From assembly GCA_030077755.1 (NCBI GenBank), contig JAQJZZ010000020.1, forward strand, positions 496,001 to 560,000: 64,000 nt of DNA, in the 5' to 3' direction. Every line of letters starts with the position of its first letter. Positions within the stretch are counted from its first letter, which is position 1. Shown piece after piece: positions 12,280 to 23,037 of this stretch. A program made the translations under genes and the position numbers. Source of the stretch: Filosporella fistucella (lineage: Eukaryota > Ascomycota > Leotiomycetes > Helotiales). The notes under the pieces were generated by a model. That model was not told where the DNA came from. It ran no database searches and was given only the letters and a program-made list of their open reading frames with translations.

Positions 12280-13103
12280 TGACTTGGTTTTGATTCGGAG
12301 CCTCAAACCACCCTTGACAACCGCGAGACCATAGACGTGGGTTGGTTGAGGGCACGTCTTAGGTCATTCTCACAGAGCCCGCTTCTTGGGATTTTCAAGC
12401 AAGCTCGAGGGTAGATGTGCTTGAAAGACTTCTGATTTGTACAACGTTCAGAGGCTCATTGCTAGCCGTAATAGCCAAGAGCGTTTTTATTAGCCTATCT
12501 TCGCCACGCGATCAGTCTGCTTGCGAGTAATCACTTGAACGTGGTCGATATATCGCTCATCGTATACACAATAGAAAGCTTCGAGCTGAAACATTGCTTT
12601 CGCCTCTTCTATTAGATGCCCTATCCACGTATTTGAAAGTCACCAAAAGCTAGAACTCTGCGAGTGATGGAGGCGACAATACCTAAGCATCAAAACTTGG
12701 TCACATGACACACCCTCGCATCCAAGTCATCTCACTTTTGCCTAAACCCCCACAAAGTATCACGGCTGAAAATCTGGGGAAACGTCTATTTATCCATATA
12801 AATCATACAGGGATGCATTCACAAGTTTAAATTGCAAGACTCTGCTGTGTGGCTTCCAGACGTAGCCACAAGACACCTCGAACTCACCCGAATGTCACTT
12901 TCCTGGTTGATATAGCACTTGTGACCTTGCGATAGTGAGAGAGATTTATATTACTTCCCTCAAGATGCCGGGAGCTCGGCACTACTCCCTTGAGGTGGAG
13001 AAATGCCTAATGACATTTCCTATATAGTGGGCATCTGCCACGTGCGTCATTTGCAAATTCGTTGTACATATTGTATCCTATATTTCTCTTTTCCGACCAC
13101 AGA
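12280..13103. other. Intergenic; promoter region of the LPMO gene
   Basis: A tandem (same-strand) gap of 0.8 kb. A TATA-like TATATAG lies near 13020, about 80 bp before the LPMO ATG. No other feature is recognised. Confidence 0.5.
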
Positions 13104-14106
13104 ATGAAGTCCATTGTTTCACTTGTGTTGGCACTAGCTGCCCAGAAAGTCGCTGGTCATGCACTATTTCAACAACTATGGGTCAATGGTGTAGATCAGA
13201 TATGTCAACTCTCCCTCCGTCCAAAGAATCTTGCTGACTTGATAATTACCAGTCAACTTGTGCTCGAGTGCCCACTTCAAACTCTCCCATAACAGACGTC
13301 TCTGGTGCTGCTCTCCGATGTAATGCCCGTCCCGGCGTTGCAGGCAAATGCTCTGTGGTAGCAGGTCAGACCGTGACAGTGGAAATGCATCAGCAACCCG
13401 GTGATCGCTCTTGCACGAACGAAGCTATTGGAGGTGCACATTACGGGCCCGTTATGGTCTACCTCTCAAAGGTACCTGACGCAACCAAAGCTGATGGCTC
13501 AACTGGATGGTTCAAGATATTCCAAGATGGATGGTCTCCTGTATGAGCCCCTCTCATATCAAAGAATCTAACATCAGCTTACAATCTGCAGAAAGCAGGC
13601 GGAAGAGTGGCGGATGACGATAATTGGGGAGTGAAGGATTTGAATAAATGCTGTGGAAGAATGAATGCTGTTATTCCCAAGGATATCGCTCCAGGAGATT
13701 ATCTATTACGTGCTGAAGTGGTCGCTTTACACACAGCTCAGAGCAGCGGAGGTGCTCAGTTATATGTTACATGCTGTACGTCAGGACTCTCCCTTCTATC
13801 CTGACTCAAATACCCACTTTACTGTACTAATCTAACATCCTCTCAACAGATCAAATCACCGTCACCGGAAACGGCACAGCTACACCCCCAACCATATTAT
13901 TTCCAGGCGCATATAAAGCAGCCGATCCTGGATTGAAATTCAATATTCATGCTTCTGCTGCCACTTATGTTGTGCCTGGGCCTACAGTGTATGCAGGCGG
14001 AAGTACTAAATCTGCGGGAGATGTTTGTGTTGGAGTTGAGACGGGTAAAACTCCTGGGCCGACGGCTGCTCCGAAAGCGGGTGCTGGGTTGAAATTCATG
14101 GCATAG
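13104..14106 (+). CDS. AA9 lytic polysaccharide monooxygenase (former GH61)
   Basis: Four exons: 13104-13190 (donor uncertain), 13253-13540, 13592-13775 and 13850-14106; 271 residues. A signal peptide (residues 1-18, MKSIVSLVLALAAQKVAG) is followed by His19, which becomes the N-terminal His of the copper brace. The second His lies in GGAHYGP (His92), and the axial-site set appears as LHT...GGAQLYVTCYQ (His172, Gln181, Tyr183). Cysteines for the family's disulfides are present. AA9 enzymes oxidatively cleave cellulose and related glucans outside the cell using Cu, a reductant and O2/H2O2. There is no carbohydrate-binding module; the tail after about 255 is Pro/Gly/Ala-rich. The first intron is odd (see findings). 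Confidence 0.9.
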
Positions 14107-14841
14107 AGGTATCAATAAGTGGAGGAACGAAATGAGGAGGTTTATAGAGTCGAAGATGGTAGTCTGATGATTGAAATTGCATACTGCATAACGCTTTGTC
14201 AGCCTCTGTGATGTTATCTAAATATTGTTTTGTTTAAAAGTCGCGAAAATTTCGATGATTGATGCTCGATAGACAACATTCTAGCAGGGCTTCCGTATTT
14301 CATCAAGGCAGCCATTTGTTGTCAGTTGCATTGGCAAAAATTGATCCTTCTCAATCTTGGTGCGGGGCTGCCCCGCCCTGCCCCCTTTTCCATCTCGCTT
14401 AGCTGCTTCGGCAAGAAACCTCTCAGACTTGGGTATTTGTACATTAAATTAGGATAATGAATTGATGGAATCAACTTTGACACATCAATGCTCTAGCATA
14501 CAGGTTTCCAAGATTCTCTTTTCACATGGTTGATTTGTCTGCGAGAGTTTGAACAAAGAAACGCTTCCTTGTCCTACCAAAAGCCAGCCAGACTGTTGGC
14601 ATGACCAAATTCTCCGATCAAAATGATGATATCAGGAAAACTCTAGAAAACTTGAGTTAATCAAATTGTAACTCATTGTTTGTGTCCTTTCAGTCGTCAT
14701 TGATTCACATTGTTGAACAGATTTTGACTCAACTGTTGTAGCACAGTTCCGGGAAATACGAGTAGGCATGTCCATATCATTGTGTAAACCTTCTTCCAGT
14801 CATTTCCTTCCCCCTGGTTCCATTTTCTGGGTCTTCCACTG
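14107..14841. other. Intergenic between convergent genes
   Basis: Holds the 3' ends of the LPMO gene (plus) and the repeat protein gene (minus). A GC-rich 15-bp palindrome (7-bp arms, one central base) sits at 14362-14376. No gene is seen. Confidence 0.5.
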
Positions 14842-15681
14842 CTAAGTCGAATCAGATTGTCTCCCCCAGTCATGTTCAACCCTTCCATCATTCCACTCTT
14901 CAATGTGCCTTTCCGTTTCCCATTGAGACTCTTCCCTTTCATAATTCCAGCTCTCGTCATTTCTTCCTATCTCCCACTGATGCTCTCCTATTTCGTAATT
15001 CAATTCCTCATTATGCATTCCCTTCTTCCGTTGAGAATATTCCCTGCCATCATTCCATTCTTCGATATCCTTGTCCAGCTCCCACTGATGCTCTCCTCCT
15101 CCACCACTCCACTCTTCATTGCGTCTTCCCATCTCCCATTGAGAATATTCAGTTTCATCATTCCAACCCTCGCTATACCTTTCCATCTCCCACGGATGCT
15201 CTCCTCTTCCATCATTCAACTCCCCACTATCCCGACCCCTCTCTCTCAAGCCTTCTACCTCCATCCTCTTACCCGTCATCTTTTCCTCAATTATCTGCTT
15301 CGCAATCTCCCTCTCCAGCCTCAAATACCTTTCCACTGTCGCTCTATCCCCATAATAATTCTCTATGTCATCACCCCTCAAATGCCAATCTCCAAACATG
15401 TCATCCTCAATCTCAAGAATACTGTTCCGTTTCTCCGCCTTCTTGTCGCGGACCCACGATCGTCGTTTCGGTGCCGTAGTAGGATTGGCAGCGATATCTG
15501 TCGTTACCGACCAGGTTCTAGCTTTGTATTTGTGGAGGTGGGGTCTCCAGGAAGATTTCGAAGATGACGAGCCTGTTGGAGAGGGAAGATCGGAAGCGGG
15601 ATGCTCTGTTGGAGTATCGTCGTAGCTTTTGGAAATACCTAGCCCAGCTTTGAGGCGACGCTTCAGTTCGTGGCGACTCAT
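14842..15681 (-). CDS. Hypothetical protein with six 18-residue tandem repeats
   Basis: Single exon, 279 residues. Residues 1-110 are basic and Ser-rich with a loosely ordered part (SKSSWRPHLHKYKARTWSV). Residues 111-150 look helical and charged (ATVERYLRLEREIAKQIIEE). Residues 162-269 are six tandem copies of an 18-residue unit of the form [HS]-Q-W-E-x5-E-E-W-N-D-x4, with the first residue alternating His and Ser. The Trp and Glu positions are conserved; copy 4 is the most divergent. No family is recognised. The minus strand contains the whole frame without introns, and the opposite strand happens to be open as well. The repeat suggests recent expansion; a structural or binding role would be guesswork. 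Confidence 0.65.
   Translation of the reverse strand: MSRHELKRRLKAGLGISKSYDDTPTEHPASDLPSPTGSSSSKSSWRPHLHKYKARTWSVTTDIAANPTTAPKRRSWVRDKKAEKRNSILEIEDDMFGDWHLRGDDIENYYGDRATVERYLRLEREIAKQIIEEKMTGKRMEVEGLRERGRDSGELNDGRGEHPWEMERYSEGWNDETEYSQWEMGRRNEEWSGGGGEHQWELDKDIEEWNDGREYSQRKKGMHNEELNYEIGEHQWEIGRNDESWNYEREESQWETERHIEEWNDGRVEHDWGRQSDST
14875..15198 (-). repeat. 54-bp coding minisatellite, six copies
   Basis: It encodes residues 162-269 of the hypothetical protein. The copies are in phase with the codons, so copy-number change would not break the frame. Confidence 0.85.
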
Positions 15682-16278
15682 GCTGAATTCTGTGTCGTTC
15701 TTGAACCATAGTTAACTTCAAGCAGGAAACAAGGCCAGCGGGGATCTTGGGCGTTATCTACTACGCGCTCACGTTGGAAGCTTCTGAATAACACCCAATT
15801 TAGGCTGCTTTTGGGTGTGGGTGATGATATGAATGATGTCTTTTTAGAGTGGGATATGAATTTATTCTCTGATTCACAATGATCGATTCCGGGATTTGTA
15901 AAACTTTCTTTACAAATCTCAAAGCTAGTTCCATTCCATTCCACTCAGATTTATTCTTTCAGGCTGACGCGAGAACTTCAGAATGTGAGCCGGGGAGTTC
16001 AAGATAGATCCAATGAAATTTCAGATTAGCATAGGCAAAGGTTCAAGGCAGGACTTCAGTACGTGAAGGCTACCTCAGAGTATAATGCGAGTTCAGCTCG
16101 AAACAATATTAACTTGTTGCCGTAACTTATTGTAAATCATCTTGATACAAATAGATAGACTACCGGAATAGCTCGTAGTGCTTTTCATAGATCCCGGGCG
16201 AGTGCAAAGCGATAAATTGGCGTACTATTTGGTTTTCTGTGATGTTAGAAATGATGAACCGGACGAAAAAGAAACTGA

Positions 16279-16418
16279 ACGGAACTTGCTATCTTGATAT
16301 ATGACTTACACAGAAGTCTTTGCGCGAAACTTATCGCTTTCAAATGGGATTAAACGGAACTTTCAAACTTGATTTCTGACTTACATAGGAGTCTTTGAGC
16401 GAAACTTATCGCTTTCAA
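16279..16418. repeat. 65-bp direct repeat, two copies, 75-bp period
   Basis: Copies at 16279-16343 and 16354-16418. Both end with GCGAAACTTATCGCTTTCAA, and the 5' parts have diverged. Confidence 0.85.
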
Positions 16419-16467
16419 TAATTCTGCCACGCCTGCCCTGCCTTTTTTGCCTGATTCTGTTAAGTTT

Positions 16468-16760
16468 ACGCTCTTCGGCTTTGATTCTGCGAGTCTGACG
16501 ACTCACTTGCCTCCTTATCTGTCTCCGTTACGCTCTTCGGCTTTGCTTCTGCAACTTTGTCGCCTGAACTACCTTCCTTACCTTTGTCCGTTACGTCTAC
16601 GCTCTTCAGCTTTGCTTCCACGACACTTCGCCTGCCTTACTTGTCTTTTTCTGTTACATTCACGCTCTTCGGCTTTGCCTAACGCTCTTCGCCTCCCTTA
16701 CTTGCCTTGCCCTTCTCCCTTACTGCAACGCTCTCCGACTTTGCTTCAACGATCTTTGCT
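16468..16760. repeat. Degenerate ~65-bp tandem repeat, five copies
   Basis: The core ACGCTCTTCGGCTTTG recurs at 16468, 16530, 16599, 16662 and 16728 (the last as ACGCTCTCCGACTTTG), with a partial copy at 16682. Cores are 62-69 bp apart, and the spacers share CTTGCCT/CTTACC-like pyrimidine words. Confidence 0.8.
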
Positions 16761-16874
16761 TTGTTTCGGTGCTCTTCAGTCACAAGATCTTGCCTGGAAG
16801 TCTGCATCTATCTATTTCTCAAAGCTTTGTTTCAAGCATTACGCCTCACTCATCATAAATTGTCGTCCTGGATT

Positions 16875-16955
16875 CTACGAGGTCGACTTTCGTTTTCTCA
16901 AGCTACCAAGAACACAACATTCTGTCTCCGAAGCTGCTACGAGGTCGACTTTCGT
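16875..16955. repeat. Duplicated CTACGAGGTCGACTTTCGT, 62 bp apart
   Basis: Identical 19-mers at 16875-16893 and 16937-16955, followed by similar CTACCAA words. Confidence 0.85.
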
Positions 16956-17103
16956 CCTTCCAACCTACCAATACTCCTCTCGTCTTGAGAAATTCAAATC
17001 AACAATAAGCCACCACAGTCGCTGGCGAAGTCTCATACTTTCTGTTCATTCAGGGCACAGAGCTTCTTCAAAGCCTCGATAGAGTTTCCTCCCTCTTACA
17101 ACA

Positions 17104-18273
17104 ATGAGCGGATTCCGGAACGTTGCTGAGGCATATGCTGTCTCTGCTTGGAATCGTGCTGCACAAACGCAACTGGTGGATTTCTTTAGTCTTCTTGATG
17201 CAAAGGTCTCTGAATCTATCGACAGATATCAGTCATCAGATGTTTACTCTGAACCCTTGGAAGAAGTCCTAGTCTTCTGGCATGGTAAAGTGTTGGAACA
17301 GAAAGAGGGTTGGGAGAAGGAGCTGCAGGTAAACAAGTCCGCCTTATCTCCTTGAGATTGAAGCTGATATTTATAGGCTGCGACACTTAATGAGACAAAG
17401 TTTTACGAGGAATACGAAGCAGAGGGCAATAAGATACCTGGTGTGTTCATATTCAAGCCAAAGTTTGAAATCGATCCATCTCAGAGTCCGAAGATGCTGG
17501 AGATTCAGAGACGATTCGACGTGGAACGAACACTCATACACATGTTGCCACCCCAACCCAAAACCAAAACCGAAATTGAGAGGATCTTGCAAGAGTATGG
17601 CCGCGTCTACTGGGAAAATACTACTGAAGTCCCTAATGACCTGTCAATCCTTTCTGAATATGAAGAGATATGCCGGCTTCCTGCACAAGATATCGAGCCG
17701 ATGGTCAAAGTTCCTCTCTCAATGATACCAATTATAAGTGTTGGTAAAGATTGCAGAAAAGATAATGACGGCTTGACAATGTTCAGCAATGAACGAGACT
17801 CTGACGGAAAAAGAAAGTTCTACCCACACATGGTCAATTTGCGAGTTGAGGAAAAGCTGGTAGCCATGGGGCACAATCTTGACGAGCTGACTCAAGGCAT
17901 ATTGCAAGGAGACGCAGGTGCGCACAATATTCGAGGCCAGGGCATGCAAAGCACACCCGGCACGACCACCACCGCCGTCCCGAGAACCACGAGCAACCCG
18001 TATGCTCGACCCCAGCCGTACAATCCCACTCATCAAATGGGTGGTCGTTATCCGAGGGACCAGGGAAAGCCTCCGCCAGGAATCAGTTGGGACGATTGGA
18101 ACAAGGCTTTTAACAGGGCAAATTCGCACTTCTACGACAATTTTGGCCTGGGTGAATCAAAGACGGCGCGGGAGGATGGACGGACAAGAGATCGTGCATT
18201 GAAAAGTGCACTTTCAAATTGTGCAGCTTATACAGCTGATGCTGCGGACAATTTCGTTGATGATGATTATTGA
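17104..18273 (+). CDS. Hypothetical protein
   Basis: Two exons, 17104-17328 and 17377-18273, joined by a 48-bp canonical intron in phase 0; 373 residues. The N-terminal two thirds look folded and charged (EPLEEVLVFWHGKVLEQKEG; FYEEYEAEGNKIPGVFIFKP; RFDVERTLIHMLPPQP; RKFYPHMVNLRVEEKLVAMG). The region after about residue 250 is Pro/Thr/Gly-rich and disordered, ending in an acidic VDDDY. No signal peptide, membrane segment or known domain is recognised. The long repeat-bearing leader directly upstream is its only contextual feature. It is probably a lineage-specific intracellular protein. Confidence 0.7.
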
Positions 18274-18834
18274 AGTGGTTGCCGGGCTTTGGGAGCCAGC
18301 ATTCTCTGTTGTGCTTAGTTAGTTGATTCAGAAGTATGAAATTGAGTGATTCTGAATCGGACTTTAGGCTCTTCATTAATCTCCTTCGCCCTAGAGAGAC
18401 TTTCAAGTATACTACTCTCAAATGTTTTGAACTATTAGTTCTTTCAAACGCAATTGCAAGTCCAAATAAGTCGAGAAGAATATTATTGAGGAAGAGGAGA
18501 ACTAACAATACGTAGAATAGAGCCAAGTTAAAACATCGATGACTTGGAAAGATTTTTGAAAAGTCCTAATTGTATATTTCTCAACTGGATATTTGAACAA
18601 TTTTCAATGTCACGAGGGAGCATTGAAGAGCAACGCATTTTTATTGATCCAGGAAACGAGGGATATTTGAGTCTATGAGAAATCTCCAAACCCCAAAAAG
18701 AAAAGTCATCTCACACACCCTTAATCTCCTTCCTTTGAATCCCAGATAATGCTCCTGATTATTCACCGATATCCTGCTGTACATTAGCTTATATCCAAAT
18801 TCTCCCCTCCCTAATTGCACAATCTATACTGACC
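18274..18834. other. Intergenic between convergent genes
   Basis: AT-rich 3' flanks; nothing recognised. Confidence 0.45.
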
Positions 18835-19398
18835 TCAATGTCCAACGCCAGAAACATAAGCAAAGGTAACATTCAACTTATGATTATCTCCAGCCTCAAT
18901 CCGGGACTTCAGAAACCACAAGATATGAGGAAGATTGAGAGGTTCAATGATGTTTCTTCCTGTGCTGCTTCCGCGTCTTCCATTGCCCTTGGAATCGCTG
19001 GTATTTTGATGCCAGTTGAAGGAGATCTCACTGATTTCGGAAACATTGAATGAATGAAAAGGAAAAGTGGAATGATCGAAGGCTGAATAAACACTTGTCT
19101 TTATGACATCGAGGAGGGCATTGTACGTCATGGCCGGGTGGACTGTGATAAGCACCTGGAGTTGGACAGAAGAATCGAGGTCGACATCTTGATGAACCGT
19201 TCCAGTGCCAAAGGGTGGTGTAAAGTCAAGCTCGATAGGGAGAGTGAAGTGATCATCTGGTTCTTGGAGACTGTTGGATCCAGTGGAGAGAGGAGTGTCT
19301 GGCGGGGTATCGATAGGAAATTGGGAGCTCGTGCTGTCACTCGCTGGTGACGTAGAGGGGAAATGAGATGAGGGAAGGTCTGAGGTGGTAATCTTCAT
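18835..19398 (-). CDS. Hypothetical protein
   Basis: Single exon, 187 residues. The first 60 residues are Ser/Thr/Pro-rich (TSDLPSSHFPSTSPASDS). The rest looks folded (VQLQVLITVHPAMTYNALLD; HSFNVSEISEISFNWHQ; LPHILWFLKSRI; KLNVTFAYVSG). No domain is recognised. Its start lies only 56 bp after the stop of the next upstream gene on the same strand, which is unusually tight for this window. The two could be exons of one gene, though I find no donor that would join them. Confidence 0.5.
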   Translation of the reverse strand: MKITTSDLPSSHFPSTSPASDSTSSQFPIDTPPDTPLSTGSNSLQEPDDHFTLPIELDFTPPFGTGTVHQDVDLDSSVQLQVLITVHPAMTYNALLDVIKTSVYSAFDHSTFPFHSFNVSEISEISFNWHQNTSDSKGNGRRGSSTGRNIIEPLNLPHILWFLKSRIEAGDNHKLNVTFAYVSGVGH

Positions 19399-19454
19399 CT
19401 CCGTGATAGTAAATGAGGTATCGCTCTGAGAAATTGGAGAGGTGTGGAAATAAT

Positions 19455-20418
19455 TTAGAAATCTGGGGAGACGATGATGTCGGCGGGCGATTTGGGTTCT
19501 CCTGTATATGATTGAACTCCTCGCTTATTTCCTCGAGCTATGATTGCCCTAATACGTCGAGCCTGTGATTTTCCAGTGAATTAGAATTATGACGTGAGGA
19601 AGCGTCTTCGATAGAAGCAGCACATACCACTTGAAACTTACCTCTTCAGTAGAAAGGATTGCTTCGCCCATCTCTGCTTGGGGATCTCCTTGATGTCTCC
19701 AACATTTGCAACTACCGTAAAATGCTCGAATTCTCTCCCCTTGGGTGTTAGTCGAATATTCCGAAGCAGAATACTCTACTGGTGGGGGAATCAAGCCGTT
19801 TACTTCCGCAGAATGTTCGTTGTCTCGAAGTTGACCATTTTCTTCCGCCAGGGAGAGCATCTTTGCATGTTCCGCAATACATTCCGGTGTATGAACTATT
19901 TTGCCCTGAGATTGTCTTGAACCGGAGTGTCCAGCAAGCGGAGTCATCGAGTTCGGATCCTCAGTGACAGACTCGCCTCCAGTCGTATGGCGTGGAATAG
20001 TGCTTTGGTCTTGCTGTGAAGCTTGTAGCGCGGTGCGGGCGCCGTTCTCCCTTGAGCTGGGGGAAGGTAATTGCGAAGCCATTCTACTATCGGTATTGGT
20101 AGTACTTTGTGTTGAGTTGTATTCTTCTGCCAGGGTCGGGAGCAAAGGGTGAGTATTTATAATCCTCGGAGCAGGGCTAAGTAAAGATCGGATCTGCAAG
20201 TGATTTGAATATTCATTTGTGCTATTTCTCGGACCTGATCTGGTATATTCACTCGTGGTTGGAGCTGATCCAGGAACAGAGTATCGATCCGAATAAGGGG
20301 AACCCCCAGTTTTGGCAGCAGAGCTCAAACTCCGCTTGATCTCCGTGAGCTTCTTGGACAAGCGCATGATCTTCTTGTTACCAACAGTATTGCTATTATC
20401 TCCCTCGGAAGTATCCAT
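19455..20418 (-). CDS. Hypothetical disordered protein
   Basis: Exons 19642-20418 and 19455-19562 (minus), joined by a GTAAGT..CACAG intron of 79 bp in phase 0; 294 residues from the first ATG. The protein is Ser/Thr/Gln-rich with a short basic helix near the N terminus (IMRLSKKLTEIKRSL) and a possible folded Cys-containing segment (RIRAFYGSCKCWRHQGDPQA) before the intron. The last 35 residues are basic. A TTTTTTCAG acceptor just 5' of the start suggests a 5' UTR intron. No family is recognised. Confidence 0.6.
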
Positions 20419-20502
20419 CGTTGCAGAAGTCGACGGAGATTGTTGACGTTGCTGTTGTGAGATGAGGTCGGACGACTCGCTGCTGAAAAAAATTGGAGTC
20501 AA

Positions 20503-22850
20503 AGTATCGGAAGAGAGTCAGTTCAGTAACTGCACAGGCGCTGACTCGTCGAATGGAAACGAGCAATATGACTGGCCGGCTTGAGGTAGTGATATCCGTG
20601 GTACGGAATTGAATAAAACCGGGAGAATGACTAAGTTCGACAATAGCGAAGTTTGTGTTTATGGAATGAGATCATCCAGACGACTCCGGATGACTCTATT
20701 CTCTGCACTTGGCGAGAGAAAGGGGAAATAGTGATTAAAACGGACGATCCGAAAGAGTTCTTCTATGCTACTGTGTCGAACAAAGTGGGGGAGTATTCCT
20801 TGTCAATAAATGTACAACTCCGAATATCGATTACCTTATTACTCCACAACAAGGATGCCGAAGTAGCAAGACCGAAAGGTTTTAAGGAGTTGCTCCTATG
20901 TTGCTATGTCGAATAAAACTAAGAGAGGATTTAAAGATTATCTTCTGTGCATGAACGTTGAGTAAAGCCGAGGGAATAATTGCTTTCAGTAGCAGGATAA
21001 ATTGAACTATTGGGTCGTCTTGGTTCGTAATATTGAGGCACTCATAATCCTACTACCAGATAATCCAAGGCAACTTTGCCTGAGCTGCTATGCCAAGTAA
21101 AGCTAGGGTACGTTGCAAAGCAGCGTCTTCTATACTGATTAGTCGAATGAGGACGAGGCTGTTGACTCTTTCAATGTTCTCCACCCCGGGAGACCTATCT
21201 GTTTTGGTTTGTAAAAGAAGAGTACTAGCAATCTCAAGACCAGAAAGCTAAAGGAGAATTTTCTTAAGCTGAAAAGCTGAATAGTTCCAGTGAGAGCTCG
21301 TCTTCACAATAGTACTGCCCCAGATGGCTTGGTAGTCCTGGTTTTGAACAAGCACAGTACCAATACCGGAATGATCAAAAGGGATTGTACCGTGCGACAC
21401 AGTAGGATAAATTTAGTAAGACAGTTTTTTCGTTCGTAATTCGATGCTTGACAGTTTCTGCTTCAGCCTTTTCAACAAGAAGATTCCGGATGGCTTAGGT
21501 TTTGTGCTCGAAGTGCAATACAGGTCCACCGTGACTAGTCTAGAAGACCTAATCTTTACGCGTAGACTGCCAGATTAAATGAAGTCAAGGGACGGACTCC
21601 CTTCGATGAATTTGTGATTTGGAAGACGCCCTCGGACAACTAAGCTCCCTTTGCTCTTGGCTAATATTAATATGACCGGACGGTTCAAACAATTGAACTT
21701 ATGTGACCCACTCAAAAGTTTAAAGGTGGGAACTCTTCTTTATTGACAGCCCAATGATTTGGTGAATTTGCCAGCTAACCCCAGACGGCTCGACTGTCTT
21801 GTTCCTGAGCTGACTAAAAGTCAAAGGCAGCGAATCCGGACGGCGCCGTTCCAGGTGGCTCCGCCTAGGAACCAGGTTGAACGTGGTCGAGCGAATTGCT
21901 CTTTTGTAGGTATCTAAAGAGCTTCCCTAGCAGGGGGGACAGTTGTCAAGTGTTATCAGCTTAGTGCAGCGATTATAGAAGCGCTGAAAAGCCAATGAGT
22001 AGGGTGGCCGAAAGGAAAGATACCGGACGGGGAGAAGTTGCTATTTCGGTTACCGTCTTTAAAGCAAGCAAGCAAGGACACCTTTCAACAATAGTATTGA
22101 GGAATAGATCAAGTGCTGCAAGTTTGCAGGTGCCGTTAAAAGTGGTATGAAGGTTGTAAAAATATATTTAGTTATTGAAATGTTTGCGGCTTCTATAGGC
22201 ACGTGCCAGACTGGTGATTGTCACTGAACGGTCATAGCAAAAATCGTGAATCTCAAAGCCGGTCATACAAGCAGCATGTTTATGAATCTCCAAGCCTGTC
22301 ATCGAAATCCAAAAAATGGTAGGCTTCAGCCCGGTCATGCATTCGATTTGTTTGTGAATCTCCAAGCCAACCATGCGAGCAAAATTTATGAATATCAAAA
22401 CCGTTCACGAAAATGCGAACGGCCATAGCAAATAAACAAAAATGTCATGGCCACTAAGCCAACTTTACTGAATCAGAACATCATCAAATCAGAACAGTCA
22501 TCGAGTCCAACACGGTCGCGAATACTATAGCAAACAGAATAATTATGTCAAAGAATCCAGTAATTGGAATCCGAGGCAATTATCGCCTGAAGAAGGCCAC
22601 CGAATTCGACCCAGTCATAGCAAAGAAAATATGAAACAACCATGAATACAGCCACCGAGATCATAATTTTCATCGAGACCAACTCATTAGATGATTCAGA
22701 CGGACGGTATCTAACTGATATCGCAAGCATATTGGTCATCAGTATTTAAACGATAGCGGATAGTAAGTCACACACCAACAGACGGCTCCAAGAACCATAC
22801 GGCTGGACCGACCAAAGTGGGGTAGATTATCTTCAGAACACTTGTTGAAG
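20503..22850. repeat. Gene-free block of decayed tandem repeats
   Basis: About 2.3 kb without a convincing reading frame. In the left part, words of the form GTYGARTAAARCY recur near 20613, 20911, 20961 and 21094, within loosely similar surroundings. The right part contains a clearer minisatellite (separate entry) and related CATCRAR-AATC words to about 22700. The spacing is irregular and the copies diverged, so this looks like an old, mutating repeat array rather than a gene or intact element. Confidence 0.55.
22229..22402. repeat. 31-37 bp degenerate minisatellite, five copies
   Basis: Copies begin with CGGTCAT or a variant at about 22229, 22260, 22296, 22332 and 22367, and end with AATCTCCAAGC or a variant. 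The unit is roughly a GGTCAT half and a GTGAATCTCCAAGCC half. Confidence 0.8.
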
Positions 22851-23037
22851 TTATCAAATGAGACTTAACGTGATCATGGAGAACAGTATAATGTCGAACT
22901 ATAAAAATAGTGAAGAGGTTTCAGCAACCTCCAATAAAAGATGTAATATTCCAGGAAAATATGCTTGCGAGGCAGCCTGCCATTCGCACTTCACCAACGC
23001 CGCTCGCAATGTTATAATCGTACACATATCAAATCTA

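Larger units (their letters stand above)
15682..17103. other. Repeat-rich intergenic region upstream of the 17.1-kb gene
   Basis: Contains three local repeat families (listed separately at 16279-16418, 16468-16760 and 16875-16955) and pyrimidine-rich DNA leading into the next ATG. The plus frame at 16447-17082 is built from these repeats and is not taken as a gene. Confidence 0.55.

Noticed and set aside
14857..15567. 236-codon plus-strand frame
   Set aside because: Antisense to the repeat protein. Its Leu/Ile/Pro-rich sequence is the complement of Glu/Trp/Asn codons, and the 54-bp repeat keeps it open.
16447..17082. 211-codon plus-strand frame with LPYL/RSSAL motifs
   Set aside because: Built from the degenerate ~65-bp repeats and pyrimidine-rich leader; better explained as non-coding.
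22246..22428. Short frames on both strands with MNLQA or MTGLEIHK repeats
   Set aside because: They are translations of the 31-37 bp minisatellite.
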